This document shows positions 11,251-23,000 of a stretch of DNA of 64,000 nt, one piece after another. The translations under genes and the position numbers were made by a program. The DNA comes from Durusdinium trenchii (taxonomy: Eukaryota > Sar > Dinophyceae > Suessiales > Symbiodiniaceae), in NCBI GenBank assembly GCA_963970005.1, contig CAXAMN010023662.1:292122-356121 (forward strand). The letters are read 5' to 3'. Position 1 is the stretch's first letter; the number at the start of each line of letters is the position of its first letter. A model generated the notes under the pieces. That model did not search any database, was not told where the DNA came from, and saw only the letters and a list, made by a program, of their open reading frames with translations.

Positions 11251-12419
11251 TTTTGGGGGCTGCGCATCGGCTGCGCAGCGGGAGTTTGGTGGATCCAAGG
11301 CAATCCAAGGCAGACTGGTGTGGAGTTTTCATCCGGAAGTTTGTCGATCGAGGCGTGTGCCAAGGACACCTGCTAATCCTGCTCCAGAGTTTAAGGCATA
11401 TTAAAAACCACAAAACAGGCACGCAATAGATGGTGGCGCATGTACAGTTGGAAGAGCAGAGATACAGGATGATACAGATGTTCATGGCACACCATTGGGA
11501 ATTCTGCCAGCTGATTCTTGAAGCGTGCCCATATGGGCTCAACGTTTTGTTGATTTTTCGTGAGCATCAAAAGCAGCAGTCAATGCTTCACCGGTTCTGC
11601 GCAGGAGCAGTTCCTGATTGCTTTGAACCTTTTGAAGTCCGTGCCCAATTCCCAGGCTGGCTTAACAGTTTATTTTTGTCGAGTGTAGCTCGTTTGGAAT
11701 TGCTGGGACCGTAGTGCTGTTGCTACAAAAACGTCGACTAAAAATGGTTCTCTCTTTGTAGTCTCCATCGCATCGGCAGGAACCAGAAGCCATACGAGGG
11801 CTTTCACCAAACTTAGTTCAGTGGTATATGGATGTCACAGTCATAAAGCCATGTAAAGCCACGGAGCCTTAGAGCTCAAACGAGTGCATTTGCGTCATAG
11901 TCGTTGAGCAAGCTCGTGAAAGATCTACAAAAGGCCAGGCGCTCTTGTATGTTGTCTACTATCAAGCTTGTATGAATTAACCATCATATTATATAATCAA
12001 CTTGTTTAAATCCCAAACTCATGCAGAACCTGCTAGAACATCATGTTTGCTGGAGAGACAGCCCTTCCATCCAGCAGTGAAGACACCGGAGAACATTCCT
12101 AGGTATATGCAGGAAATGTTGCAACCGCTCGCCCAGCAACCTTTAAACATCCATGTCTTATATATATATATATATATACGTGCGTACCTCACATTCTTTT
12201 GAAGCATTCGAGCTCGACCTTCGAGGATGGGCCTTGTTGCCTCACACCCTCACCTCCTTGCCGCTATCAGAAACCACTTGCCTTGTAAGGATCGGCTTTT
12301 GCACATGATTCTATGGTGAAGCATGGTAAAGCTGAACGCTGGCTCATTTGTTCCTCATATATATCTATATATAGTTGCCTTTCGCTCGCCTTCTCTTCCG
12401 CTTCCACTCCGTCGCGCAG

Positions 12420-12528
12420 ATCACCAAACCTGGCGACGTGTTGAAGGTGGGCCGGTCACCCGAACGGATCACCGAAAAGACGGTCACCCGACCCGTCACC
12501 GGCGGCAGCAATTCGTGGAGATCGTCAG
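12420..12528 (+). CDS. Candidate exon, weakly FHA-like
   Basis: A pyrimidine-rich tract ending in gtcgcgcag precedes a frame reading ITKPGDVLKVGRSPERITEK. The motif pGdvlkvGRsp recalls the start of a forkhead-associated domain, but the rest is too short to confirm this. A second frame is open as well. Confidence 0.3.
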
Positions 12529-13134
12529 TTGCTTTTATCCCGGTGCTTTTTTGTGTTGTTTTTTTTAAACCTCAGGGAGTTGTGGGGGCATGGGGCATCC
12601 AATTGTTATATGCAGTAAACCAAATTGTTTGGCGCGTCTACGAGGTCGGCAGCGCGATGTTTGTAGCCAATGCTGGTGTTTTTTGTTGCCTTCCTTCATA
12701 CGCCCAAGGTTGTTGCACTCCCTTAACTGAAATTGTCTTGGGACGGGCTGTCGCACTTTGCGGTTCTCACAGGGACGTACAGTCTGTTCAGAGTATCTAA
12801 TTTTTCTGTAGACAGCGGAAAGCCACAGACCGATTTTGGATGGGGTCATTTTAAACTGCCTACCTTTGGAAGATTCTGCCAGCTACTGGCGCAAACACTC
12901 ATATGGCTGCTTGGATGATCTTGAAAAAAATCAACCATTGCCTCTTTGCGGGTTTGGGACCATTCTGCCCCCCAAATTTCAAATGATTGAATGTGTCCTT
13001 AGTCCATTCTTCTGGGTTTTTACAGGTTCTAACCAGCTTTGCGCAGTAGTTGAATCGTGTGGGAGATGTTCTTGGCGCGCACACGCCACACTTCACGCAG
13101 GATTCCAAATAAAGGCTCCATGCTAGATCTGCAG

Positions 13135-13194
13135 CACCGTCAGCTCCATGTGCAGGCCATTGTGGAAGAAGCGCGACCGGCGCTAATGAAGGAG
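13135..13194 (+). CDS. Candidate coiled-coil exon
   Basis: After gatctgcag the frame reads HRQLHVQAIVEEARPALMKE (20 codons, phase 0). The amphipathic composition fits a coiled coil. Its gene is not assigned. Confidence 0.4.
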
Positions 13195-14689
13195 ACAAGA
13201 TTTGGATAGATTTGGATTTGTTGCTGGCATTTCATCCTATGAATATCGTCTGAGTCTTAGTGCTGATGGAGTGACACCATATCCAAGAATGCCTTGCCCC
13301 TAGCTTTTGACTGCAAGTAGGGTTCATGCTGCTTGACAGGCCAAAATAAGTGTGCGGTTGATTCAAGAAAAGGACTTGTTCAGTATGATTCAGTATGTAC
13401 TTTTACTGAGGAACAAAGGGACAAGAAGATATGCAACTTTCACAAGACACCACGGAGGGTTTTAATATGTTTTACTGAACAAATCAAAAAACATCATACT
13501 CATACAGCAAATGTGTGTGCATTGAAATAGGGAGGCCCCTGAAAAAAATCTATTGCCAGAGGAAACATCCACTCAAGCTGAGTGGTTGGGAGTTGAGAGG
13601 TCTCCTATTCAGATACTCGCCAGTATACTCGCCTATATATACTGTAGCTACTTGGATGTCTTGAATGATTCTTGTTCATGAATGATTCTTGCAATGAATC
13701 GAACATGCCTCGATGCCGACGACCCTCTAACTAACCCATGACTGAATGGGATTGGGGTATATTGGGATACTGTATATTTAGCACCAGAGGAGAAAGGTGC
13801 TTTTCCTCCCCTTTCCTCCCCAGGAGCTCTTGAACATGGATCACATGGCTCTGGGCACCTCAAAACATCGTTTGGCCATGGCGCAAAAGCCTGGGAGCCC
13901 AGGAACTTTTTGTTGGAGCTGCTCGGGTAGGCACCGCCCGCGAATCAGGACATCATAGAAACATAATATAGACCGTATATATTCATTCATAGATGAATAT
14001 GATCATTGTTATATATGTAATACGTATGTATTACAACACATATAAATAGAAAATGATAATAACTGTATATGTAAATGGTATCTAATGCAATATGTTGTGA
14101 TTCTCCGTAGGCTGTTCACATGTGCAGGATGCTGTTCATCAAACCTTTTGTTAGGGAGTTTATGTGCCCTCAAATGTTCTCAATCCTTGAAACAGCTGTT
14201 GATGGGTTGAATGGACCCAGAAAACCATGGAGGGAATAGTTACTACTGTAACTAGGCCCATACATGGGGTAAGTGTATTTAACTATTCGATATATCTGAG
14301 GGAAGTCAACGGCCTAAGCTCTGAGCCCTCGTGATCGCCCAGGTTGATCACCAACATCCCAGAGGCCAGAGCGAACAAATTGGGAGCGGACAGACTGACA
14401 GGGCATGGCACTTGTGTCACGAAGGCATGGCATAGCAAAGTGTCATTTGAGGGCATGTGTCTTTCTGCATTGAAACACACTCCGCACAGCCAACAGTTCT
14501 ATCCAGTTCTCCCATGTCCTCCCGAACCTCCAATTTGGAAGAGACCTCCCCAACCTCCATTCTCCTTTGTGTACGTCGCGCGACACTCACGACACTCACG
14601 ACACTTGCGTGCTCTCTTCTCGCCCCACGGTGTGGTTCTCCGTGTTCTTTTTCGGGTGGGCGATGCGGCGTCAGGAAGATTCCGCCCTG

Positions 14690-14808
14690 GTGGCCGACAT
14701 CGTCCCTGAACACATCGGGAAGGAGATGGCCGTCAAGGCGACCCATCCGACCGGACCGGGGAGCGGGTCTACGCAGTGGCGGGTCGGACAGAGTCTGGGG
14801 CATGGTAG
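14690..14808 (+). CDS. Candidate exon
   Basis: The GC-rich frame reads RRQEDSALVADIVPEHIGKE and continues with a Thr/Gly-rich segment. The (R/E)-rich lead followed by L..(D/N)I(V/L)PEHI resembles the linker just before class III nucleotidyl cyclase domains, but no catalytic domain was found nearby, so this is only a hint. Confidence 0.3.
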
Positions 14809-15115
14809 ACGAATGCCGAAATCAAATTGTAAAAAGCATATGAAATCATATACAACATGTTTTTAATATCACATATAACAGCATGAACCCTTGAAACTAA
14901 GGGCACAGTTGAAAACATTGACTCCGTCACTATGACATCCTTCTCTCGATGTGTAAAATGTCAAAGATTGGACATAGATCACGCCATCAATACACCAACA
15001 TACTTGTATATACGTAACATCAGATATTCACAATGCATTTTTTACATCAGATTCCAACAAACAGATCACTGAAATGATTGCCCGGAGCATCCAGATGAAA
15101 ACATGGTGGCGGTCT

Positions 15116-15250
15116 GCCACTCACCGAGGTCCTTGGGGCCTCGGCGACGGAGGAAGCCTCGGGAGAAGTGCATGGACAAGCCGTGCCTCGGCGAAGCCTC
15201 GGGTCCAACGGGGAGGACGGTGCCTCGATGGCGGGATGGTCTTCAAGTAG
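15116..15250 (+). CDS. Candidate exon, low complexity
   Basis: GC-rich DNA with repeated gcctcgg words, open on the + strand (EVLGASATEEASGEVHGQ...). Repeated words make a compositional artefact possible. Confidence 0.2.
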   Translation, partial: ATHRGPWGLGDGGSLGRSAWTSRASAKPRVQRGGRCLDGGMVFK

Positions 15251-15435
15251 CTTGGACAGGTAGCTAAGTATGGGGAAGCTCTAAGCAGTTCTTTGGCTTG
15301 GGTGGGGTGTGCTCATATTGCAGGAAATCAAAGACGGGCGAAGGTTTAAGTTTCAGAAACGATATCTTTGCTGTGTTTTGTATGATTTCATCTGTGGACT
15401 TGAACAATATCCTTAAATTATAGTCCTGGTTTGAA

Positions 15436-15505
15436 CATCCATCCATCCATCCATCCATCCATCCATCCATCAATCAATCAATCAATCAATCAATGTGTGT
15501 GTGTG
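15436..15505. repeat. (CATC)n-(AATC)n-(GT)n compound microsatellite
   Basis: About nine catc units pass into about six aatc units and then a short gt run. Confidence 0.95.
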
Positions 15506-15544
15506 AGGACAAGATGTTTGCTCCTCTCGATGTTCTCTCACAAG

Positions 15545-15917
15545 TCCTGCGCTTCTTGCGGTGCCGCGACTCGACTCCAACTCAGATGGGCTTCGACCCC
15601 AACATCGACCTCAGCCATGGGCCTCAGATCGGGGTTCTGAGAGAAACGCATCGCTGTGCGAGGAAGTAAAACAAGGTGCCGTTGTTGAGTTTGTTGGTGA
15701 AAATGGTCCTTCTGAAACAGATGTGAAGGGTGGTCCTTGTTGGTCAAAGCAGATGTGAATTTTTCGGAAATGCCATTGTATGCATTCCTTCCTTGCTCTC
15801 CCTCGACTCTGCAGGAGGTGGGATGATTTCAGGGATCAGTTGGGATTCCTGTGTATCTCCATCTCCAGTTTGCTTGTCAACGATCATCACCTACCAGGCC
15901 ACCACGTTTTCATGACG
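15545..15917 (+). CDS. Candidate exon pair
   Basis: Two protein-like stretches: about 15560-15660 (RDSTPTQMGFDPNIDLSHG in one frame) and about 15800-15917 (RRWDDFRDQLGFLCISISSL, then LVNDHHLPGHHV). They are separated by intron-like sequence. No family is recognised and frame choice is uncertain. Confidence 0.25.
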
Positions 15918-16035
15918 TATACAACTAGTTATTTTTTTCACTTTGGTTGGTTCATCACCAACCATTACTGGGCCTCAACTTGGATTGCAAACTGCTGCAC
16001 CTGCTGCACCCCTCTTCAGAACCCCAGCATCGCCC

Positions 16036-16150
16036 AGGTCCACGTCTTTTCCGTTCGCTCGCCCAGGCAAAAAGGTGAAGTGGTCCTTGATGCGGAGGTG
16101 CTGCCCTGCGGGAGCGCAGCCCCGCGCGGGTCAAGCGGGCGAAGCGGGTG
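16036..16150 (+). CDS. Candidate exon
   Basis: After catcgcccag the frame reads VHVFSVRSPRQKGEVVLDAE, then VLPCGSAAPRGSSG, ending at TGA. No family is recognised. Confidence 0.25.
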
Positions 16151-16513
16151 AAGTGGGTTCCATCTGTCTTCCAGGTCAAGAGCCATTCATATTTAGTTTA
16201 GATGTTTAAGATGCTTCAAATCATTACAGATACATCCAGAGACTGAAGAGTGTTGCTTTGCATATGGTGTCCAAGATTTGTTGGGCTCTTCACCTCCTGA
16301 TCGGTCTCATGGCCCCAAAACCCAAGTGTTGAAGAATTGAACGGTGTTTGGCCTAGTGAAATCGAGGACATGCACCAATTTCATGCTATGTCCATTTATG
16401 TTCCATGTTTCTTTTGTTGGAATTCGAGGTAGTCATAAAATCACCATCCTCTTTTTCAGACTGCTCAATGAATGCTGTTTTCTTCAAGCACCACCTCGGA
16501 TGTGTTCTCAGCG

Positions 16514-16566
16514 ACTACTAGTAGCGTCTTTGCTCCTAGTAGCGATGCCCTTTGTTACTAGTAGCA
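16514..16566. repeat. TACTAG-type dispersed repeat
   Basis: A cluster of imperfect actagtagc / ctcctagtagc words separated by cgtctttg and gatgccctttg spacers. The same words recur at 45797, 46741, 52481, 61337, 62563 and 62766. Confidence 0.8.
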
Positions 16567-16593
16567 TTTTTACGGCGCCTTTTGGGGGGTGAG

Positions 16594-16689
16594 GTTCATC
16601 AAGAAGTTGAACTCGACGGAGGTGAAGGCCCGGCCCAAGCGCTTTGGGGCGCTTGAGTCGAGCGGGGAGTGGCATGTTGCGTCGATGGC
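16594..16689 (+). CDS. Candidate exon
   Basis: Acceptor ggggtgag, then a frame reading FIKKLNSTEVKARPKRFG and ALESSGEWHVASM, with a good GT donor (gtgagt at 16690). The coding quality is convincing, but the family is unknown. Confidence 0.45.
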
Positions 16690-17489
16690 GTGAGTGGTGT
16701 GGCCCCTGGTTGGTACCTGAAGGAAGTCTTCCTTCAGTGGTCAACAAGGGTCAACATCTGGTGAAAGCAGAGTGGAGTTCTCCTAGTCAATATTTGTAAA
16801 GACTGGAGAAGACTGGTGTAAAGTGGAAGGAATTTCAGGTCATCTATATAAGTGTGCCTTTCAAAACGCTGGGGTTCGGTGACCCGATGGCTCAAGCTTC
16901 ACGCTGAAGCTCTGAGCTAACTTTCCCTCCTCAAAGTGCCTGGTAGAAGGAAAGTCCAACCATGTCAACTTAAGGCCTTGCCTGACCCCCCTCTCTCTCC
17001 CGGAGGGGATTGGAGAGACCAATGCTAGTACAACTGGATTGCAGATGAAGTGCTGGTGTTGGCATGTGTGGGCAATCCACAGTAGGGGATGTGATTGGAT
17101 GTAGCAGATGTCACTTCCTGCAGCAAGATCTGTGGGAGGTGACAGGGATCGATTTTCCTGTGGCAATGATGTTCTTACCAAGGCACTTCTGGCAAGATCT
17201 GGGTCATGGGTCACGGACTCTCAGTACTGGCAATTAGGGGTCGTGTTGAACAAGAAAACGTTTGAGGTGCTACTAAAGCAAGACATGAAGACAGAGGGGC
17301 AACAGAAATTTTGCACACATTAATGTGGACAAAGCTGTTCTTTTGTTTCAATTACTACTGACATTATGGAGTGTACAATATACCATGCAGCCCTCCCTCG
17401 AAAAACATCTCTTTGGGTGGCACTTCTCGACTGCCCGTCCTGGACTAGTCCGAGGACTTGCGCGTTGATGTTGAAACTGCGTTTTCAAA

Positions 17490-17558
17490 CGGCATGGACA
17501 GAACCTCTTCGACGAGCTGGGTCAACGCGCGAGGAAGGCCATTCTGCCGAGGGGCTCA
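17490..17558 (+). CDS. Candidate exon, weakly cNMP-binding-like
   Basis: The frame reads KRHGQNLFDELGQRARKAILP with GSVYF next. The pattern l..L...ar...lprGsv.f recalls the start of a cyclic-nucleotide-binding domain. A single short exon cannot establish this. Confidence 0.25.
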
Positions 17559-18535
17559 GTGTATTTCAGTGTGCCCTGAGCGCAGTGGTATGGTTTGTTA
17601 GAGACGCAGGATGTCCGACACGCAGCAGGTGCTTGGAACAGAAAATTGTCAGGAGTGAGCAATGAACTTTCTTCAAAGTTGTAAAGTTCACTAACAGGTG
17701 CTAGTGCTGGTGTAAGCAACAGCATCAGATATAAGCTAGGCAGCTAGGCTCAAAAATAGTGAAAAGTGACGAATAGTCAGCAGGTGGTCACGGGATTTCG
17801 ACATGCAAAACACACTCACCAAAAACGATAACATGACCGACGCAAAAATACACTCACCAAAATCCTGATGACCTGCAACTCCACAACAAATGTTGATCGT
17901 CGCTCTATACACTTAACGTATCTTCAAGTTTACCACCGATCCCAGGAGTGCTATTTCGGCTACGTTCGATATGCGGTTTAATCCGGTTTGGTCGGGATGA
18001 GAAGAAAAGCAGGACCATGTGCATGGTTCCCTGGCTTTGACAATAACTGTATAATATTATATATATAAAAGATGGGACGGCCTAGTTGGGATTCTGGCTG
18101 TGTTGTTCAGTACAAAGATCACCTTTTTGGCCCAACTGTGAGCTGTCATGGACATCCATTCCCTATCATATGCTGACGATTCGTTCCTTTAGAGGGCTCA
18201 ACCCTCCCCACCCAGCTCCCTGCGAACGCCTCACCAGCTTTCACGCACTGCCTTTGTTGGATTTGTCCCATGCTCACGAAGAGTCAGTCAAGCGCATAAC
18301 TCAGCATGAGTGTTTCACCACCTGCATTTTCTTCGGCATCATCGTCGTCCTTTTCATTTCTCCTCATCATCATCATCGTGGTCCCACTTACAGTAATTAC
18401 TCATCCCCACCAACCTCAGATCGTCCAGCCCCTTCAACTGAATCTCCCCACTCCCCTGTGCCTTCCACTTCACTCCTCTTCACTCTCCACCCATCCATCC
18501 CACCGTTCCCGGGTGCAGCTCCCTCATCTTCCCCC

Positions 18536-18728
18536 AAGCGCTCGAACCGCTCCGGCACGAGTCTCCACCGAGTCTACACCGAGGGTCGACCTCTTTGATC
18601 TCCAAGATCCCGCGGACCTGGAGACCTGTGCGGAGATGATCTTCGTGGAGCGCCACGTGTCGCCCCGCCCCGTTCCGTGTTCTGTTGTTGGATCTGTTGT
18701 TGGCGCCACCGGTCGGGAGCTAGAAGAT
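18536..18728 (+). CDS. Candidate exon
   Basis: The open frame contains VDLFDLQDPADLETCAEMIF, then VERHVSPRPVPC and GATGRELED, ending at a GT donor (gtgagg). A pyrimidine-rich stretch lies upstream. Acidic then basic composition; function unknown. Confidence 0.4.
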
Positions 18729-19397
18729 GGTGAGGTACCTTGCAAGATCGTGCAAGCTTTGTGTGTGCAAGTCTTTTGTATTCACGGAGAGGAAGACTTG
18801 GTGGGAGGCAGGTAGGGCACATCTGACAACTGCTAAGTTTTGTTGGGTGTTTTCGAATCGGTTTGCTGTTTGGCGGGAGGAGAGGAATTTGGACTCATGT
18901 TTAAGCGGGTGATGCCCAGTGAGGGATTTGCCTGTTTCCATTGTGCTGTAGTCGCGACCATTTGTTGATTTGGTTTCGCACTCTGAAGGCCTGTTTTAGA
19001 CGAACCCCCAAAATGAGTTGCCAAAGTAAATGGAATATAGGACTAGGATTCCAAGCCCGTTTCAAACGGGGCAACAGTGTTTTTTTCCTGTGCCTTCCAA
19101 GCGTTTGACAATGGGTGTAACTGTTACAGTGAGTGGGCCCTGGCGCAGTTTCGATAGTCTTGCCCAAACCACCAGAACAATGAACAGCTAATACAGACAT
19201 ATATAAACAAACATGTTATATTTATTACAATTACTATATAGGTATATACAATATACTATAATTCTAGTGTTTGCCTGTTTGCTGGAATCGGTTCGTGATG
19301 TTGCCAACATATTCAAACCATGGGGAAAAATTCAATGAAAGGCAACAACAGATTCTAGAGTCATTCTAGTCCAAGGTCATTTCTTCACGATGTGCAG

Positions 19398-19508
19398 ACC
19401 CCGAAGCTGGGGCTCAAGCCCGCCGGCATTCCACAGATATCAACTTTGGAGAGCCCCCCTTCAGATCACGCGAGACGGCCACCCTGTGGGCCCTGTGTTG
19501 CGACTGCA
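19398..19508 (+). CDS. Candidate exon, Pro-rich
   Basis: After gatgtgcag the frame reads TPKLGLKPAGIPQISTLESP and then a Pro/Arg/Cys-rich segment. Low-complexity linker type; no family recognised. Confidence 0.3.
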
Positions 19509-19738
19509 GTGCTGCAGATTGGAAAACTTGTTTATAGGACTATATAGATATAATTGTTATGTAGTAATCCCATACATAGACATGTAGTTATAGAATATGT
19601 TACAGAAGTATTGTGTCTTTCCTTTGAGGCAGACTCTTATATATAAGCTTATTACCTCTTGGTTGCCAGGACCACAAGAGATTCACTCCATGCCACCTGA
19701 GCAGAACTGTTGACAAGTCTCGGAGCTCCAGACCTTTG

Positions 19739-19815
19739 CAGATTCGATTTGCCCAGAGTTGTTTGGAGTATTTGGGAGTCTTTTCCACGCAAATCGAATC
19801 GAATCTGGGCAAATC
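19739..19815. repeat. Nested inverted repeat
   Basis: The arm gattcgatttgcccaga near 19743 pairs with gcaaatcgaatc and tctgggcaaatc near 19789-19814, giving two overlapping stem options. Confidence 0.6.
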
Positions 19816-19950
19816 ATCAGAGTCTCTGCAGAGTTACTGTAGTCATCATTAATTAGGTATGCTCAAAGAGCTGTTGCGTACTTTCAACATTCAGCCAGCT
19901 CAGCCGTGAGTGCTTTCGCCTGACCAACGTGTTGCGTTGTGGATATTCCC

Positions 19951-20021
19951 ATGGCGAATTTCTCAGAGGGCGGCGAGCTTCGAGCCCTGCTGGAGAAGCA
20001 ACATCAAGAACTTCTGAGGAG
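19951..20021 (+). CDS. Channel exon 1 (start codon)
   Basis: ATG at 19951 opens a frame reading MANFSEGGELRALLEKQ, continuing HQELLRR, to donor gtgacg. The in-frame stop upstream (TGA 19921-19923) is followed by no AG dinucleotide before the ATG, so this frame cannot begin at an internal acceptor; that supports it as the initiator exon. It ends in phase 2. A short N-terminal amphipathic helix is typical of these channels. Confidence 0.65.
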
Positions 20022-23000
20022 GTGACGCCCGGAATGTTGGAGAATCCATCGAGTTGGGATCGGCAGGGGGAGCCGATGGAAGGAGAGGTGCCGTAATTGA
20101 AAACTCATCGGAAAACTGGGTTCTAGGAACTGGATGCGACATTGGTACAACCATATATCCCAAACACTCCATGGGACTGTCATATTTACCTACATTGGGG
20201 TGGTTCGAGGGGTCAATGTATAGCATACATGGAGTGTCTGGGTATTAGAGGAATCACCTTTTGAGAATAACCTAGATGAGACCTAGACCTAGATGTTTTT
20301 TTCTTTTTTGTTCTTTTTTCGAGGAACTGATCTGTTTGTGTGGGGTCCCATGAAAAGACACTGCCAGACCCTTTGGAAGTCAGCTTTTGAAATGCCCACT
20401 CGCAGGAAGTCATGTTGTATAATCTTACATCTTACCAAACGAGAAGTCATCCGAACTGGCCACTGGCCACCATGGATGAGTAGCATGGCTTGGTGGCGTT
20501 GACGCAGTTTGGCAATTGCTATAGCTGCTAGTTTGGATGTACCTGAATGTTCTCAAAGTCATCGTTGCAGTTTCGGATTTCTTTGGTGACGTTTCCAGAA
20601 TGTTTCTGGCTCAACGTGAGGGGACCACAATGCTTTCATCTACTGAATCTACCTTGGTTCCAACTTGGAATATACCTATAGCCAAGCCCAGCCGTTTGAA
20701 CAGGGACCGGAGCCTGGGCTTACAGTAGAAGAAACGTCATCATGCAGTGGTTATATAAGACTTAATCTCTACCTCAATGGATTGGGGCAGACGACTGTTT
20801 TTAAAGCTGCTATAAACCAGACTACGCGGGCCCCTCAAAGCATCCAAGTTTGGTATACACTCCTGATGATTCACTCCATTTGACCACCTTGGAGCATCAA
20901 CCCCTCCCCCACCTGCACATCACAGACTGAGGATCCCCCCAAAAAGGAAGGTACCAGCACACACACACACACATTCAGCGATCATCAGCGATCATTCCGA
21001 CCCACTCTTGAACGGATCGCGACCGAAGAGCCGGCGGTTTCGCGACCGAACGGCCAGGTTAGACGTCCAAGACGTTCTCCTCTCAGAGATGCGACGTAGC
21101 CGGGGGTGCCCAGGATCAGCGGAGTCAGCGGACGCGGAGTCTGCGCAGAAAGCGAAGGTTTGACTGAGGGAGGTTTGAGGCGTTGTTCGATCGCGTGAGG
21201 CCATATGTGAGGCCATGTTCGTCTTGCAAAGATCCCATCACATGTTGCTTTGTTCTTTTTTCACCAGGCCAGACCAAAAAAGCAGTAGAGATGGGCAGCA
21301 TGGGTAGCATCTGGGTAGCATGGCCTGGGGAAAAGAGAGGTTGCGTCGGTTGCGCACGTCCTTCTCCTGAGGCTGGGCCCTTCCAAAGGATGTACCCAAT
21401 GGCTTGGCCTCAGAAATGAGCCTGGAGAATTACAAGCCTCGAAGAGCCTCCGTGCCTTGAGCAATCGTTGGTAGGGCGGAAGAGCAGATGGGCAGTGTTT
21501 CTGTCCTGTGTGATATGGCTAGGCCTCCTAATGAATTCAAGGAAACGATAGCTGTTCTTCAATGGTGAGCAACTTTGCTTCAAATGAGGCAACTGCAGTG
21601 GTACTGGCTGGCTTTAGTACTTGGTGTGCAAGAGTACGCTGAGAATCCACGACATGTTGATGGTACCGGGCAATCTGGCTCAAGAGAGACCTCGATGATC
21701 GTGATTTTAGACATTGAATATGATTCCCAACTATCGGTTCATATATCAGTTCCTTCCCGTCAGTATCCCTATACAATTTCTGAATGACTGGATTATTGGC
21801 ATTTTCGGGGGACCTCCCGTGACAGCTGGTGACAGAGAGGCAGCTCCACAGCCTCCGGACAGGTGACCTCTGCCGCGGAAGCTGCGCAAGCCGAGGCGGA
21901 TCTCACGATCTCGTGGTTTCGTGGGATCTCGAGGTTTCACGCGGGGAAACTGTGTCATTCCAGATCAACCAGAACCCAATTTTGGACCGGGAAGGATTTG
22001 TTCAGCAGTATGAAGTAGGGGACTGTAGACCCCAAAGGCTCGGCCTTGTTTGTATTCTAAAGTGTTGTGCTTCGTTTGGTTGCCTGCGTTTTGGCCTCGT
22101 CACCATGAAAAAAGGTGTCCCTCTTAGCACTTGCAAGACGAGACAACCAGTGCCGGCGCGGCGCGTCCTGCCGCCTCCGCGAACTTCGCTCTCGCAACGC
22201 GCGTCCTGCCGCCTCGAACGGCGATGAGGCGGCGAAGAAGGTGCCTCAGTCGCCTCAGACCGAAGACATCCAAAAGTTTCGCCGGGATCCCTCCATGCGA
22301 AGCGCCAAGAAGGGCGCCACTCGGCGGAAGAGGTAGATCCAGCGGTTTGAAGTCCTCGTTTGGAAGGAGATCCGTGGTGGAAACCATGGAGTTTCCACCT
22401 CCTTGACCATGTGGAGAAACACATCGACTTCCATGGAACTTGTTGGGTCCTTCTTGTGTCGACTTGTGGGTACAGCAGTTTCTTGGATAGAAGTGATGTG
22501 TACAGAATCGAACGTCATAGAACTTCAAGCTTATCCAATCAGTAACATATATAATATATATATATAATACAAAGACATCATGCAGGAATATTGATGAAGG
22601 CATAGTTTGTCTTCCCTGTCACCGGAAAATACTATCCAGTTACGACATGCAGATGAGTGGGCCGGACTTGGTAATGAGATTGAACTCGTTCCGAAGCCCC
22701 AACATGCTGTAGTGCATTCTTTTTGATCAGAGACTCATTCTTTGGCTAGTAAAGCAACTAACATGAACACTTCGGACCAGTCCAGCACACCTCATACCAA
22801 TGCATTTCAGACCTGAACAAACTATATATACAAAGAAAGTCACAAAGAAGAAAAGAGCCAGCACATTCCCGTAAAAAAAGAACTTTTGGAATGTGCACAT
22901 GTCTCAATTTGAGAGAGCCTTTTGACCCGCATTGCATGCGGCCGCCTACGTCTGCGGGTCATGCATGTCTCATCTCTCATCCAGGAGGAGTCGAGCTGCC